DNA of 32,104 bases from Bacteroidales bacterium (GTDB lineage: Bacteria; Bacteroidota; Bacteroidia; Bacteroidales; UBA3824): assembly GCA_017544805.1 (NCBI GenBank), contig JAFYDK010000078.1:1-32104 (forward strand). The letters run 5' to 3'. Shown piece by piece: positions 7,744 to 16,971 of this stretch (its first letter is position 1; the number at the start of each line of letters is the position of its first letter). The notes beneath the pieces were generated by a model. It was not told the origin of the DNA. It saw nothing but the letters and a program-made list of their open reading frames with translations, and searched no databases. Made by a program: the position numbers and the translations under genes.

Positions 7744-9207
7744 ATGTCTCAAACAACTCATCATTATTCGGGATTAACTTCTTTGGAAGTAATCGAAAAT
7801 CGTAAAAAATATGGTGTCAATATTCTGACACCGCCTGAAAAAATTACATTTTGGCAAAAACTAAAAACCGTCTTAAAACATTATATTTCAATAAGTACGG
7901 GCATTTTGACGATAATATCATTGATTGCTGCATTTTGTCTTTTGACCTCGATGGGGCAAATGATTTTTGTAATGCCGGCAGTGGTTTTGTTGTCATGGTT
8001 TTTGATTTTGATAATCGGATTTTTCGGCGGTTTTGAAGATCCGCTTTTTAAGATCCTGATAACGGCATTTGTGCTTTCAATCGGCATTTCGATTTATGAA
8101 TTTGAATGGCAAAATGCTGATTTTAACGTGTTTTTTGAACCGATAGGAATTATCGTTGCGCTTCTTTTAGCAACCGGCGTTGCGTATTTTTTGGAGAAAA
8201 ACAACGAAAAAACGTTTCAATCCTTGAATGAGGTTAATGATGACACCCCTGTAAAAGTTATCAGAGATAATAATACGTGTCAAATACCACGAAAGGACGT
8301 TGTGGTCGGCGATATAGTCCTTTTGGAGCAAGGCGAAGAAATACCTGCTGATTGTCAGCTGCTTGAGTCCTTGAATCTTATTGTTAACGAGTCATCCTTG
8401 ACCGGCGAATTGCAAACTTCAAAAAACACTGATCCGAAGTTTTTTGACAAAGAGGCGACATATCCTTCTGACAAAATTATGAAAGGTACAACCGTTACGG
8501 AAGGGTATTGTACGGCAAGAGTTGTTTGTGTCGGCGACAAAACTGAGGCGGGAAAAGTATTTCAAGCCTCTCAAGTGGACGAAGGCGGCAAAACACCTTT
8601 GTCAGAAAAACTTGACCGTCTGGCAAGTTTGATTACAACGGCAAGTAATATTATTGCAGGACTTGTTGTTGTCGGCAGATTGTTGATGTATTTTATTGGC
8701 ACTGAGGTAAATTTCTCAACATCAGATGGTTTGTTGGATTTTATAAGTTATTTGCTTCAAACGGTGATGATTGCTGTAACTCTTATCGTGGTTGCTGTGC
8801 CTGAAGGTTTGCCGATGTCAGTAACGCTTTCACTTGCTTTTAGTATGCGTAAGTTAATGAGTGAAAACACGTTACCGCGAACGATGCATTCTTGCGAGAC
8901 TATGGGTGCGACCTCCGTAATTTGTACCGATAAAACGGGAACGCTCACGAAAAATCAAATGCAGGTTTCAAAAACGGAATTTTTGGAAAATGACCAAAAC
9001 ATTATAAATCAAGCTATTGCGCTTAATTCTACTGCGAATTTGGATTTTTCTGACAAAAATAAAATCAAAGCAATCGGTAATCCTACCGAGGGTGCGATTT
9101 TGTTATGGTTGAATCAGCAAAATGTTGATTATCAAAAGTTAAGGGAAGAAGTTCAAATCCTTGACCGTTTGCCTTTTCAACCGAAAACAAATATATGGCG
9201 ACTTTGA
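7744..9207 (+). CDS. PMCA-type Ca2+ P-type ATPase, N-terminal part (frame broken)
   Basis: The first 487 residues of a P2-type calcium-translocating ATPase. They include the N-terminal cation-ATPase region, the first membrane hairpins, and the actuator domain with TGE at residues 220-222. The M4 ion-binding motif is PEGLP from Pro353, in a context (VAVPEGLPMSVTLSLAFSM) typical of the plasma-membrane (PMCA/P2B) type. The phosphorylation site DKTGTLT has Asp396. The nucleotide-binding domain starts and then ends abruptly: homology continues in the -1 frame from about 9190, and the last residues NIWRL are out-of-frame. Restoring one base in the A-rich stretch about 9183-9192 would give a single protein of about 941 residues with the next ORF. 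It may be a recent pseudogene or a sequencing or assembly error. No classic slippery heptamer is present at the junction. Confidence 0.85.
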   Translation: MSQTTHHYSGLTSLEVIENRKKYGVNILTPPEKITFWQKLKTVLKHYISISTGILTIISLIAAFCLLTSMGQMIFVMPAVVLLSWFLILIIGFFGGFEDPLFKILITAFVLSIGISIYEFEWQNADFNVFFEPIGIIVALLLATGVAYFLEKNNEKTFQSLNEVNDDTPVKVIRDNNTCQIPRKDVVVGDIVLLEQGEEIPADCQLLESLNLIVNESSLTGELQTSKNTDPKFFDKEATYPSDKIMKGTTVTEGYCTARVVCVGDKTEAGKVFQASQVDEGGKTPLSEKLDRLASLITTASNIIAGLVVVGRLLMYFIGTEVNFSTSDGLLDFISYLLQTVMIAVTLIVVAVPEGLPMSVTLSLAFSMRKLMSENTLPRTMHSCETMGATSVICTDKTGTLTKNQMQVSKTEFLENDQNIINQAIALNSTANLDFSDKNKIKAIGNPTEGAILLWLNQQNVDYQKLREEVQILDRLPFQPKTNIWRL

Positions 9208-10568
9208 CAGCAAGCGATATGGTTTATGTAAAAGGTGCGCCCGAAATTATCTTATCCTTATGTGATTTAACGGATTCTGACAAACAACGTTTTTCTTCGC
9301 AACTTCTTGATTATCAAAACAGTGCAATGCGTACCTTGGCGTTAGCATACAAAAAAATTCAAAGCGGGGAAAAGGTTTTTGAAAACGGAAAACTTGCGTT
9401 AAAATCTTTAAATTTCATAGGCATTTTCGGTATAACTGATCCTATCCGCGACGAAGTTCCCGCTGCCGTTAGAGAGTGTCAAAATGCTGGTATTCAAGTA
9501 AAAATTGTTACGGGCGATACAACTGCAACAGCGAAAGAAATCGGACGTCAAATCGGACTTTTTTCAGAAAACGATTCTGAAAAAAATATCATTACGGGAA
9601 CTGATTTTGCCTCATTGTCCGACGAAGAACTTTTAACGCGTGTTCAAGACATAAAAATCATTGCACGAGCACGTCCTTCTGACAAAGAGCGTTTCGTTAA
9701 ATTATTGAAAGCTAAAGATTTAGTGGTAGCCGTAACGGGCGATGGCACAAACGATGCTCCGGCGTTGAACGCAGCTGACGTAGGACTTTCAATGGGCGAT
9801 GGCACTGCTGTAGCAAAAGAGGCCTCTGACATGACGATTCAAAACAATTCGTTCGGTACGATTACAAATGCCGTAATGTGGGGACGTTCGCTTTATAAGA
9901 ACATTCAACGGTTTATAATGTTTCAAATGACGATCAACGTTGTGGCTTGTTTGATAGTTTTAATCGGGGCATTTACGGGTACTGAATCGCCTTTAACCGT
10001 AACTCAAATGCTTTGGGTGAATTTGATAATGGATACTTTTGCGGCTATTGCGTTGGCATCACTTCCACCGAGTTATGACGTTATGGCTGAAAAACCGAGG
10101 AATGTTGGGGATTCAATAATTTCAAAAGGAATGTTTAGACATATTCTTGGAATCGGAGGCTTGTTCACGGCATTGTTGTTAGGCCTCTTACTTATAATGC
10201 AACATTCTGATATAACGCAAATTACTGATTTGTTCGTAAACAGTTACGGCTCTTATGACGGTTTGAGCGAATACGAATTGAGTTTGTTTTTTACGTTTTT
10301 TGTGATGTTGCAGTTTTGGAATATGTTCAACGCTAAAGCTTTTATGACAGGAAAATCTGCATTCTACAATATTAAAAATTGTAAAGGATTTTTACTTGTT
10401 GCGGCGGTGATATTTTTCGGACAGATATTAATTGTGGAAATTGGTGGTAAAATGTTTAATGTCTGCCATTTACAATTAAAAGACTGGATTTTTATCGTTT
10501 TATCAACTTCCGTTGTTATGATAATCGGAGAGATTTCAAGGTGCATTAAACCGCAGAAAAAGAATTAA
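9195..10568 (+). CDS. PMCA-type Ca2+ P-type ATPase, C-terminal part (frame broken)
   Basis: The second part (457 residues) of the same P-type ATPase. It starts inside the nucleotide-binding domain with YVKGAPEIIL (the KGAPE motif) and continues through the P-domain, with the hinge motif TGDGTNDAPALNAADVG from residue 181. A C-terminal cation-ATPase membrane domain follows, with VNLIMDTFAAIALA and several transmembrane helices. The ATG at 9195 overlaps the previous frame by 13 nt. It is probably an internal Met of the intact protein (expected reading about KYMATLT) rather than a true start. Alone this fragment lacks the phosphorylated Asp and the actuator domain, so it cannot pump. All family motifs remain intact on both sides of the break, which argues for a very recent lesion or a sequence error. 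Confidence 0.85.
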   Translation: MATLTASDMVYVKGAPEIILSLCDLTDSDKQRFSSQLLDYQNSAMRTLALAYKKIQSGEKVFENGKLALKSLNFIGIFGITDPIRDEVPAAVRECQNAGIQVKIVTGDTTATAKEIGRQIGLFSENDSEKNIITGTDFASLSDEELLTRVQDIKIIARARPSDKERFVKLLKAKDLVVAVTGDGTNDAPALNAADVGLSMGDGTAVAKEASDMTIQNNSFGTITNAVMWGRSLYKNIQRFIMFQMTINVVACLIVLIGAFTGTESPLTVTQMLWVNLIMDTFAAIALASLPPSYDVMAEKPRNVGDSIISKGMFRHILGIGGLFTALLLGLLLIMQHSDITQITDLFVNSYGSYDGLSEYELSLFFTFFVMLQFWNMFNAKAFMTGKSAFYNIKNCKGFLLVAAVIFFGQILIVEIGGKMFNVCHLQLKDWIFIVLSTSVVMIIGEISRCIKPQKKN

Positions 10569-10584
10569 CGAGGAAATAAATTAT

Positions 10585-10625
10585 AAAAAAAATCCTCCGC
10601 AATAAATGTTGCGGAGGATTTTTTT
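10585..10625. terminator. Bidirectional terminator between Ca2+-ATPase and pgi
   Basis: Perfect 12-bp arms AATCCTCCGCAA and TTGCGGAGGATT with a 6-nt loop, flanked by A6 on the left and T5 on the right. It can therefore stop transcription of both convergent genes. Confidence 0.9.
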
Positions 10626-10638
10626 ATGATTAAAATTT

Positions 10639-11985
10639 TTATGACAATCTCTGACGAATAGCTTTTGAAGCATCTTCATATCCGGGTTTATCGAGCAATG
10701 CAAACATATTTTTCTTGTAAGCCTCAACGCCAGGTTGATTGAACGGATTAACACCTAAAATGTAACCGCTGATACCGCAGGCTTTCTCAAAGAAATAAAT
10801 CAATTCTCCGAGGTAGTATTCGTTGAGTTTTGGAATTTCGATTCTGATTTGCGGAACGCCGCCGTCTAAATGAGCGAGTTGAGTTCCGAGTTCAGCCTGT
10901 TTGTTAACGAAATCAACACGTTTTCCGGCCAAGAAGTTGAGTTGGTCAAGGTTCTGACTATCAGACGGAATTTCAACTTTTTTATCGGGTTCTGCTATTG
11001 ACAAAACGGTTTCGTACATAAGTCTTACGCCCTCTTGAATGTATTGTCCCATAGAGTGAAGGTCAGAAGTGAAATCTACTGAAGCCGGGAAAATACCTTT
11101 GCCGTCTTTACCTTCAGACTCGCCGTAAAGTTGTTTCCACCATTCTGAAAAATAGTGAAGTTTCGGGTGGAAGTTAACCAAAATTTCGGTTGAGAATTTC
11201 TTGTTATACAACAAGTTACGAACAACAGCATAATGAGCGGCAACGTTTTCGTCGAATGATTTGCCCTTTTGTGTTAATTCTTCAACTCTATATGCGCCTT
11301 GCAATAATTGACGAATATCAAAACCTGCAACAGCAATCGGGAAAAGTCCTACGGGAGTCAAAACTGAGAATCTTCCGCCAACCGTATCACCGATAACGAA
11401 TGTTTTGTAACCTTCTGAATTAGCAAGAGTTCTGAGCGCACCACGAGATTTGTCTGTGATTGCAACTATTCTTTCAGCGGCTTCTTTTTTGCCATATTTC
11501 TCTTCGATTTTGGCTTTTAACAAACGGAATGCGATAGCCGGTTCTGTTGTCGTACCTGATTTTGAGATTACGCAAAGTGCATACGATTTGTCAGCGATAA
11601 CCTCCATTAATTCGCTGATGTAATCCTCACCGATGTTCTGACCTGCAAAAAGAACTAACGGATTGCCTTTCTTATAGTTCATTTGTGCAAACGAATTACT
11701 CAAAGCCTCAATAACAGCTTTTGCGCCTAAGTAACTTCCGCCGATACCGATAACAACGAGAACTTCGATTTTTTCTCTCAGTTCAGCAGCTTTCTTCTCG
11801 ATTTGAGAAAGTTCGTCTTCTGAAATAATGTTTTTAACATCAACCCAGCCTAAGAAATCGTTGCCGGGAAGTGTTTTGTCATAGAGGGCAGCATTTTTTT
11901 CTAACGCTTTGTCCTGCAATGCTTTGTAATCGTCTTTCGATACAAAACCGAATGCTTTTGAGATGTCAAGTGATAAATCTTTCAT
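10639..11985 (-). CDS. pgi: Glucose-6-phosphate isomerase
   Basis: A 448-residue phosphoglucose isomerase interconverting glucose-6-phosphate and fructose-6-phosphate in the cytoplasm. Visible family blocks are the sugar-phosphate-binding [16 protein letters not shown], the Ser/Thr loop [18 protein letters not shown], the glycine turn [14 protein letters not shown], the region around [12 protein letters not shown] containing the catalytic Glu, and the C-terminal [12 protein letters not shown] with the conserved Lys. The length matches the shorter bacterial type found in Firmicutes and Bacteroidota (about 445-450 residues), not the 550-residue enterobacterial type. It is transcribed on its own from a TAAATTTG box upstream and ends in a bidirectional terminator. 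The divergent neighbour is a HAD phosphatase. Confidence 0.95.
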   Translation of the reverse strand: MKDLSLDISKAFGFVSKDDYKALQDKALEKNAALYDKTLPGNDFLGWVDVKNIISEDELSQIEKKAAELREKIEVLVVIGIGGSYLGAKAVIEALSNSFAQMNYKKGNPLVLFAGQNIGEDYISELMEVIADKSYALCVISKSGTTTEPAIAFRLLKAKIEEKYGKKEAAERIVAITDKSRGALRTLANSEGYKTFVIGDTVGGRFSVLTPVGLFPIAVAGFDIRQLLQGAYRVEELTQKGKSFDENVAAHYAVVRNLLYNKKFSTEILVNFHPKLHYFSEWWKQLYGESEGKDGKGIFPASVDFTSDLHSMGQYIQEGVRLMYETVLSIAEPDKKVEIPSDSQNLDQLNFLAGKRVDFVNKQAELGTQLAHLDGGVPQIRIEIPKLNEYYLGELIYFFEKACGISGYILGVNPFNQPGVEAYKKNMFALLDKPGYEDASKAIRQRLS

Positions 11986-12024
11986 TTTAATTATTTTAGT
12001 ATGATCAATTAAGTTTTTTCAAGC

Positions 12025-12032
12025 CAAATTTA
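12025..12032 (-). promoter_or_regulatory. -7 promoter box for pgi
   Basis: On the minus strand this reads TAAATTTG, matching TAnnTTTG, 39 nt upstream of the pgi start at 11985. No clear TTTG at -33. Confidence 0.45.
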
Positions 12033-12107
12033 GTTATTTTTTGTTATCGAGAAAATTTTTTTTGATAATTTTTTCGTTACCATTTTTTTAGTTATTAATA
12101 TAATCTT

Positions 12108-12115
12108 TAACTTTG
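12108..12115 (+). promoter_or_regulatory. -7 promoter box for HAD phosphatase gene
   Basis: TAACTTTG matches TAnnTTTG and lies 21 nt before the ATG at 12137. Its last three bases form an in-frame TTG that must not be used as a start, since transcription would begin downstream of it. Confidence 0.6.
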
Positions 12116-12136
12116 CACCCTAAAAACGTTTTTGAG

Positions 12137-12919
12137 ATGATAAAAGCATTATTTTTCGACATAGACGGGACTTTAGTAAGTTTTGAAAGTCATAAAATTC
12201 CCGCCTCAACGGTTCAAGCCATAAAACAAGCTAAAGCTTTAGGCGTCAAAGTTTTTATTTCAACGGGTCGTCCCAGAGCCTTTATCAACGGTCTTGAAGA
12301 TATTGAAAATTTCATCGACGGTTATATCACAAACAACGGTGCATACATCAATCACGGCGACAAAGAAATTCATTCCAATCCTATTTCAAGGTCTGATACT
12401 CAAATACTTATGAATTATGCCAAAGAGTTTTCTTTTCCGACAATCGTTATGGGAAAACATGATTTCGGCATTTATAATTATAAGGAAATCGTTAAAACCA
12501 TTTTTTACGGCGGCTTAAGAATTAGAATAGATTTGAATAGAAAAGATGTTGAAGAGGTTTTGAAAGATGATGTTTTTCAGATTACGATGTTTCTTTCACC
12601 GAAGGAGGAAGAAACATTGATGAAAAAAGTATCGCATTGTAATTCAGGACGTTGGTGTGATGATTTTACGGACATTACCGACAAAAATGCCGACAAGGGA
12701 AAAGCTCTTATCAAAATGGCAGAATATTTTAACATCGACCTTTCTCAAACAATGTCTTTCGGCGATGGCGGCAACGATATTCCGATTATAAAAACAGCCG
12801 GCATAGGTGTTGCGATGGGAAACGCTAACGAAAACGTAAAAGAAGTTTCAGATTTTGTAACTACGTCCGTCGATCAGGACGGTATTTTTAATGCTTTAAA
12901 ACATTTTGGTGTTATATGA
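12137..12919 (+). CDS. Cof-type HAD-IIB sugar phosphatase
   Basis: A 260-residue haloacid-dehalogenase hydrolase of the Cof/IIB class. Motif I is FFDIDGTLVSF at the very N-terminus, with the two catalytic Asp residues. Motif II is STGRP. A IIB cap domain occupies roughly residues 80-190. Motif III/IV includes the Lys in DKGKAL and FGDGGNDIPII. Members dephosphorylate sugar phosphates or cofactors in the cytoplasm. I chose the ATG at 12137: the in-frame TTG at 12113 lies within the promoter -7 box and would add eight unlikely residues. The last four bases (ATGA) overlap the next gene, indicating an operon with the methyltransferase-like gene. Substrate unknown. Confidence 0.85.
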   Translation: MIKALFFDIDGTLVSFESHKIPASTVQAIKQAKALGVKVFISTGRPRAFINGLEDIENFIDGYITNNGAYINHGDKEIHSNPISRSDTQILMNYAKEFSFPTIVMGKHDFGIYNYKEIVKTIFYGGLRIRIDLNRKDVEEVLKDDVFQITMFLSPKEEETLMKKVSHCNSGRWCDDFTDITDKNADKGKALIKMAEYFNIDLSQTMSFGDGGNDIPIIKTAGIGVAMGNANENVKEVSDFVTTSVDQDGIFNALKHFGVI

Positions 12920-13974
12920 AAATTTCTCTTAATGAATTTGATAGCAAACGTCTTGAAAATCTGAATGTTAGATTTCAGAACAACGGAGCTGCTTTTGAGG
13001 TTGTTGCCGATTTTGTGAATAGGAACGAAAGGTTTATAACACCTGAAATGTTAAATCAAATCGTTGAAGAATATCAAATGCAGCCTTCGCTTGCATACGC
13101 AATGCTTTTAGCCTCGGCGTGCGGTCTGGAAATTTATGATAATCAGGCACATAAAGAGTTTTTCAATGATTATTTTGTTCCTTCTGTCAGGGAACTTAAC
13201 GTTAAGGATTTTTCATCGGATAAGTATCTGAAAACCATTAAGTTTCCTAAAAAAACTTTTAAAAATTGGGAGTTCACGTATTTGAATTATTCTCCTTGTG
13301 AGGCTTTTGTTTTTGACGAACCCGTTTTGACCTCGGATTTTAGAGAATATCCGCAAATAGGATTTTTCAGTGAAAATTTTACTTTTCCCGCTGTTATGCA
13401 GGACGGTAGAGAATGGATGGCAGTAAAGCCTAACGAAATTATGACGATGCAGCAACCTTTGGAAAATGCTCACGGAAAGGTTTTAACACTCGGTTTAGGG
13501 TTGGGATATTTTGCGTTTATGTCCTCTGAAAAAAAGAGTGTGGAAAGTGTTACGATAGTTGAAAAGGACGAAAACATTATAAAACTTTTTTCAGATGAAC
13601 TTTTACCGCAATTTCCTGAAAAACAGAAGATTACAATTATTAATGATGACGCTTTTGAATATATGGAAAGGCTTTTGGAAAAGGAAAAGCATTTTGATTA
13701 TATTTTTTCCGATATTTGGCATGATACTTCGGACGGTTTGCCTATGTATTTGAAACTAAAGCGTTTGAATTCTAAATTAAATGGCGTTGAATGTGATTAT
13801 TGGATTGAAAAATCTTTGTTATCGAGTTTGAGATTTACAGTTTTCAATCAGATGTACAAGATTTTCAAAACCCCGTCCCAAACCTCGTCAGAAAACGAAA
13901 AAGTCATAAAAACCTATAGAGAATTTACGGATATGATTTCGGATTCAGGACTTAAAAACATAAAAATAAAATAA
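12916..13974 (+). CDS. Class I SAM-dependent methyltransferase-like protein
   Basis: A 352-residue protein whose C-terminal half looks like a class I (Rossmann) SAM-binding fold related to spermidine synthases. The glycine-rich motif I is TLGLGLGYFAF. The acidic end of strand beta-2 is VTIVEKDENII, an INDDAFEYM segment follows, and then the motif FDYIFSDIWHDT. The N-terminal region of about 150 residues is not recognised. Neither a signal peptide nor membrane segments are seen. The start lies in an ATGA overlap with the HAD phosphatase gene, so the two are translationally coupled and may act in one pathway. A bidirectional terminator follows. The fold is reasonably supported; a methyl acceptor, or even true methyltransferase activity rather than an aminopropyltransferase-like one, cannot be told. 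Confidence 0.65.
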   Translation: MKISLNEFDSKRLENLNVRFQNNGAAFEVVADFVNRNERFITPEMLNQIVEEYQMQPSLAYAMLLASACGLEIYDNQAHKEFFNDYFVPSVRELNVKDFSSDKYLKTIKFPKKTFKNWEFTYLNYSPCEAFVFDEPVLTSDFREYPQIGFFSENFTFPAVMQDGREWMAVKPNEIMTMQQPLENAHGKVLTLGLGLGYFAFMSSEKKSVESVTIVEKDENIIKLFSDELLPQFPEKQKITIINDDAFEYMERLLEKEKHFDYIFSDIWHDTSDGLPMYLKLKRLNSKLNGVECDYWIEKSLLSSLRFTVFNQMYKIFKTPSQTSSENEKVIKTYREFTDMISDSGLKNIKIK

Positions 13975-14003
13975 AAAGCGGATGTAAAAAATCCGCTTTT
14001 TTA
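13973..14003. terminator. Bidirectional terminator between methyltransferase-like gene and GH26 gene
   Basis: AAAAAGCGGAT and ATCCGCTTTTT arms with a 7-nt loop; A/T runs on both sides let it serve the two convergent genes. Confidence 0.85.
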
Positions 14004-14005
14004 TT

Positions 14006-15103
14006 TTATTCTAAAAAAATCATTCGTTGGTTGTTGGAAAAATTTTTGAAATCTTGAACCGCTTTTTCGCCTTTTTCATGGAAAAGTTTTTGAAAATCTT
14101 TGTGCGGAATATATGCCGGACCTTTTCCGTCATGTTTCCAATCCGCATTGTACCAAGCCATTACGTATGAAATTCCGGGATTTCTGTTCAAGGTTTTCAA
14201 AACGTATTTCGTCCAAAAATCTGGAATTTTTTCCGGATAATTATAAACTCCGTCAATTTCTCTTAAACCCGTTTCGGAAATAGCCGCTGCTTTTGAATGG
14301 TTTTGAGCGAATTGCAACATTTTTTTCAATTCTCTTTCAAAAGTTTTTTTGCCGTGATAAGGCGAGCAACCCGGCTCGTAGGCATCAACGCCGATAATAT
14401 CAACATAATCATCGCCAGGATAATATTCCTCTTGCCAATATGTGTCCGGTGCAAAAACATACAAGAGGTTTTTAACACCGTTTTCTCTTAATCTTTCAAC
14501 AGTAAGTCGGTATAACTCAACGTATTCTGTTGGCTTTATTGAAGTTTTTCCCCACCAAAACCAACCGCCGTTCATCTCGTGAAAGGGTCTGAACAAAACA
14601 GGAAACCCAAAATTCTTAAAAGTCGGAGTAAGTAGCGTGTCAATCAACGATAAAAACCATTTTTTATCCTCGTTTTCGGTTTTTGAAATAATATTTTTTG
14701 CCGTTAAGGAATCAAGGGAATTGGTTCTGAAATTTTTTGATTTTCTACTTTCTAAATGCCAACAATAACCGACAATGCCGCCGTTTTTATGGAACTCTTT
14801 TGTCGCAGAAATTTCCTGCTGCCAAAATTCTTTTTGTGATGAAAACAAAAAATCGTTTTCGATGAATTTAGGATTTTTGCCGGTGATTTGTTTACAATCG
14901 CCGATGATCGGTTTTTGTGAAAGCGGATTGTCAAAATTCATTGAAACACCGTTTGCTACACCGAATATCGTTTTGCCGTTTGAAGCCACAGTTTTGATTT
15001 CATCCAAAAGTTTTTGTGTTTCAAAATCCTTAAACTCAGTGTTTTGCGCCATAAGATTTGAAACAAGCGTTAAGATAAATGTCAATAAAATTGTTCTCTT
15101 CAT
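14006..15103 (-). CDS. Secreted GH26 endo-beta-1,4-mannanase
   Basis: A 365-residue glycoside hydrolase family 26 enzyme. The signal peptide MKRTILLTFILTLVSNLMAQ has no lipobox, so the protein is exported to the periplasm or beyond. The catalytic acid/base is Glu176 in FRPFHEMNGGWFWWG, a hallmark of GH26. The nucleophile is Glu277 in AISETGLRE. Between them are YVFAPD and DIIGVDAYEPG. Family members mostly cleave beta-1,4-mannan, galactomannan or glucomannan. I chose the Met at 15103: the longer frame to 15154 runs through the terminator hairpin of the upstream gene and puts 17 residues before the signal peptide. No SusC/SusD, transporter or other glycosidase is adjacent, so it is not in an obvious polysaccharide utilisation locus. 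No TAnnTTTG box was found upstream. Confidence 0.9.
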   Translation of the reverse strand: MKRTILLTFILTLVSNLMAQNTEFKDFETQKLLDEIKTVASNGKTIFGVANGVSMNFDNPLSQKPIIGDCKQITGKNPKFIENDFLFSSQKEFWQQEISATKEFHKNGGIVGYCWHLESRKSKNFRTNSLDSLTAKNIISKTENEDKKWFLSLIDTLLTPTFKNFGFPVLFRPFHEMNGGWFWWGKTSIKPTEYVELYRLTVERLRENGVKNLLYVFAPDTYWQEEYYPGDDYVDIIGVDAYEPGCSPYHGKKTFERELKKMLQFAQNHSKAAAISETGLREIDGVYNYPEKIPDFWTKYVLKTLNRNPGISYVMAWYNADWKHDGKGPAYIPHKDFQKLFHEKGEKAVQDFKNFSNNQRMIFLE

Positions 15104-15137
15104 ATTTTGCCGTAAAAAAAGTGTATATGTAATAATA

Positions 15138-15176
15138 AAAAAAACGCGCTCCAAAGAAAGCGAAGCGCGTTTTTCT
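15138..15176 (-). terminator. Terminator downstream of phosphoglucomutase gene
   Basis: Arms AAAAACGCGCT and AGCGCGTTTTT; on the minus strand the hairpin is followed by a run of T. It separates pgm from GH26. A second smaller hairpin (CTTCCCT and AGGGAAG, 15200-15220) lies closer to the pgm stop but has no T tract. Confidence 0.8.
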
Positions 15177-15234
15177 TTTAAAAAAAAATTATTTTTACGC
15201 TTCCCTCTTCAAAAGGGAAGAAAAAAAGTATTAT

Positions 15235-16971
15235 TTATGCAAGGTGCATAGCTTTTTTAATGGTTTCAATCTTATCTAAAGCGGCTTTTTCAGTTGCATC
15301 GAGTTTTGAAATATCCTTTACGCCCTCTTTTACACCGAAATAGAATTTGATTTTCGGTTCTGTGCCTGAAGGTCTTACAGATATTTTGGTGCCGTCTTCG
15401 AGGAAGAATTGAAGTACATTGCTCTTAGGCAAGTCGATGTTTTCGTCCGTACCGTCGAGAATGTTAGAGGCTTTTTGTGTCAAATAATCTTTTATCATAA
15501 CAACGTTGCTGTCGTTGATAACAGCGGGCGGGTCGTTGCGGTAATCGTCCATCATTTTCTGAATTTCTTCTGCACCCGATTTGCCTTCTTTTACAACGTT
15601 TACCAAAGACTCTCTGTAGTAGCCGTATTGAGAGTAAATATCAAGCAAAAGTTGATACATTGTTTTGCCTTTTTCAGCAGCCCAAGCAGCAGCCTCGGCA
15701 ATAAGTGAACAAGCATTAACAGCGTCTTTGTCCCTTACAAATTCGCCAGCGAGGTAGCCGTAACTTTCTTCACCGCCGCCGATAAAGGTCGTTTTGCCTT
15801 CATTGTTGCGGATAACGTCAGCGATAAATTTGAAACCTGTCAAAACATCGTAACATTTTACGCCAAATTTATCAGCCATAGCTTTCAAAAGTTCGGTCGT
15901 AACGATAGTTTTAACGATGTATTGATTGCCGTCAAGTTTACCGTTTTCTTTCCATTTTGTTAAAAGATAATAAGTTAAGATAGCGGCTGTTTGGTTACCG
16001 TTCATCAAAACAAATTCGTTGTTATTGTTTCTAACAGCGATTCCTACACGGTCAGCATCCGGGTCTGTTGCCATAACTAAATCTGCACCTTTTTCGTTAG
16101 CGAGTTTTATAGCAAGTGTCAGAGCCTCAGCGTTTTCGGGGTTCGGAGAGATAACGGTCGGGAAATTTCCGTCGGGAGTGCATTGTTCTTGAACAACGGA
16201 AATGTTTTCAAAACCTTTCATTTTGAGAATCTCCGGTACCAATCTTACGCCAGAACCGTGAATCGGAGTATAAACGATTTTTATATCTTTGTGTTTGTTG
16301 ATGTCCTCTTGAGAGAGTGTTAAACCTTTAATGCGCTCCAAATAAATCTTGTCGAACTCTTCATCCAAAGTTTCGATTAAAGACGGATTGCCTTTGAATT
16401 TTACGTCAGAGACTTTCACTTTTGAGGCTTCATCAACTATGTTTTTATCATGAGGAGCAACTACTTGTGCACCGTCCGACCAATATGCTTTGTAACCGTT
16501 GTATTCTTTAGGATTGTGAGAGGCTGTAATCATGACTCCGCTTTTGCAACCTAACTGACGTACTGCAAAAGAAAGTTCAGGAACAGGTCTGAGCGAATTA
16601 AACAAGTAGGCTTTGATGCCGTTAGCGGAGAAAATATCTGCGCAGGTTTTGGCAAATAATGCACTGTTGTTTCTGCTGTCGTGAGCGATTGCAACTTTTA
16701 TTTCCTGTCCTTGGAATGTTTTGTTAAGATAATTTGCAAGACCTTGTGTAGCCATGCCGACAGTATAAACGTTCATTCTGTTAGTTCCTACGCCCATAAT
16801 GCCGCGCATACCGCCCGTTCCGAATTCCAAGTTTTTATAAAAACATTCAACAAGCTCTTTTTCGTTGTTTTCTAAGAGGTTTTTTACCTGATTCTTAGTT
16901 TCTTCATCAAACTTGTCGGAGAGCCATTCTTTGGCTCTTTCGATGATTTGTGCATCTGCTGCCATAACCAT
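15235..16971 (-). CDS. pgm: Phosphoglucomutase / phosphomannomutase, long type
   Basis: A 578-residue alpha-D-phosphohexomutase of the long PgcA-like type, interconverting glucose-1-phosphate and glucose-6-phosphate. Motifs in order are an N-terminal substrate block with FGTGGMRGIMGVG, the phosphoserine loop TASHNPKEYNG, the Mg2+ loop DPDADRVGIA, the sugar-specificity loop GGGEESYGYL (the GEES type seen in glucomutases), and the phosphate loop RPSGTEPKIKFYF. GEES here against GEFAGH in the other mutase (2944-4290) suggests that this one is the main glucomutase. Two Met codons are possible (16971 or 16965), and the difference is trivial. Upstream there is only a weak -7-like sequence (minus strand TAAATTAG at 17058-17065). 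Single-gene unit with its own terminator. Confidence 0.92.
   Translation of the reverse strand: MVMAADAQIIERAKEWLSDKFDEETKNQVKNLLENNEKELVECFYKNLEFGTGGMRGIMGVGTNRMNVYTVGMATQGLANYLNKTFQGQEIKVAIAHDSRNNSALFAKTCADIFSANGIKAYLFNSLRPVPELSFAVRQLGCKSGVMITASHNPKEYNGYKAYWSDGAQVVAPHDKNIVDEASKVKVSDVKFKGNPSLIETLDEEFDKIYLERIKGLTLSQEDINKHKDIKIVYTPIHGSGVRLVPEILKMKGFENISVVQEQCTPDGNFPTVISPNPENAEALTLAIKLANEKGADLVMATDPDADRVGIAVRNNNNEFVLMNGNQTAAILTYYLLTKWKENGKLDGNQYIVKTIVTTELLKAMADKFGVKCYDVLTGFKFIADVIRNNEGKTTFIGGGEESYGYLAGEFVRDKDAVNACSLIAEAAAWAAEKGKTMYQLLLDIYSQYGYYRESLVNVVKEGKSGAEEIQKMMDDYRNDPPAVINDSNVVMIKDYLTQKASNILDGTDENIDLPKSNVLQFFLEDGTKISVRPSGTEPKIKFYFGVKEGVKDISKLDATEKAALDKIETIKKAMHLA

Noticed and set aside
9183..9200. 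Programmed ribosomal frameshift in the Ca2+-ATPase
   Set aside because: No slippery X-XXY-YYZ heptamer in the zero frame and no clear downstream stimulator; this ATPase family is normally encoded in one frame.
15104..15154. N-terminal extension of GH26 by 17 codons
   Set aside because: It would place coding sequence into the upstream terminator hairpin and in front of a normal signal peptide.
14775..15251. A 158-codon plus-strand frame opposite the GH26 gene start
   Set aside because: It lies antisense to the GH26 signal peptide and N-terminal part and crosses the pgm terminator hairpin; composition is not protein-like. GH26 is firmly supported on the other strand.
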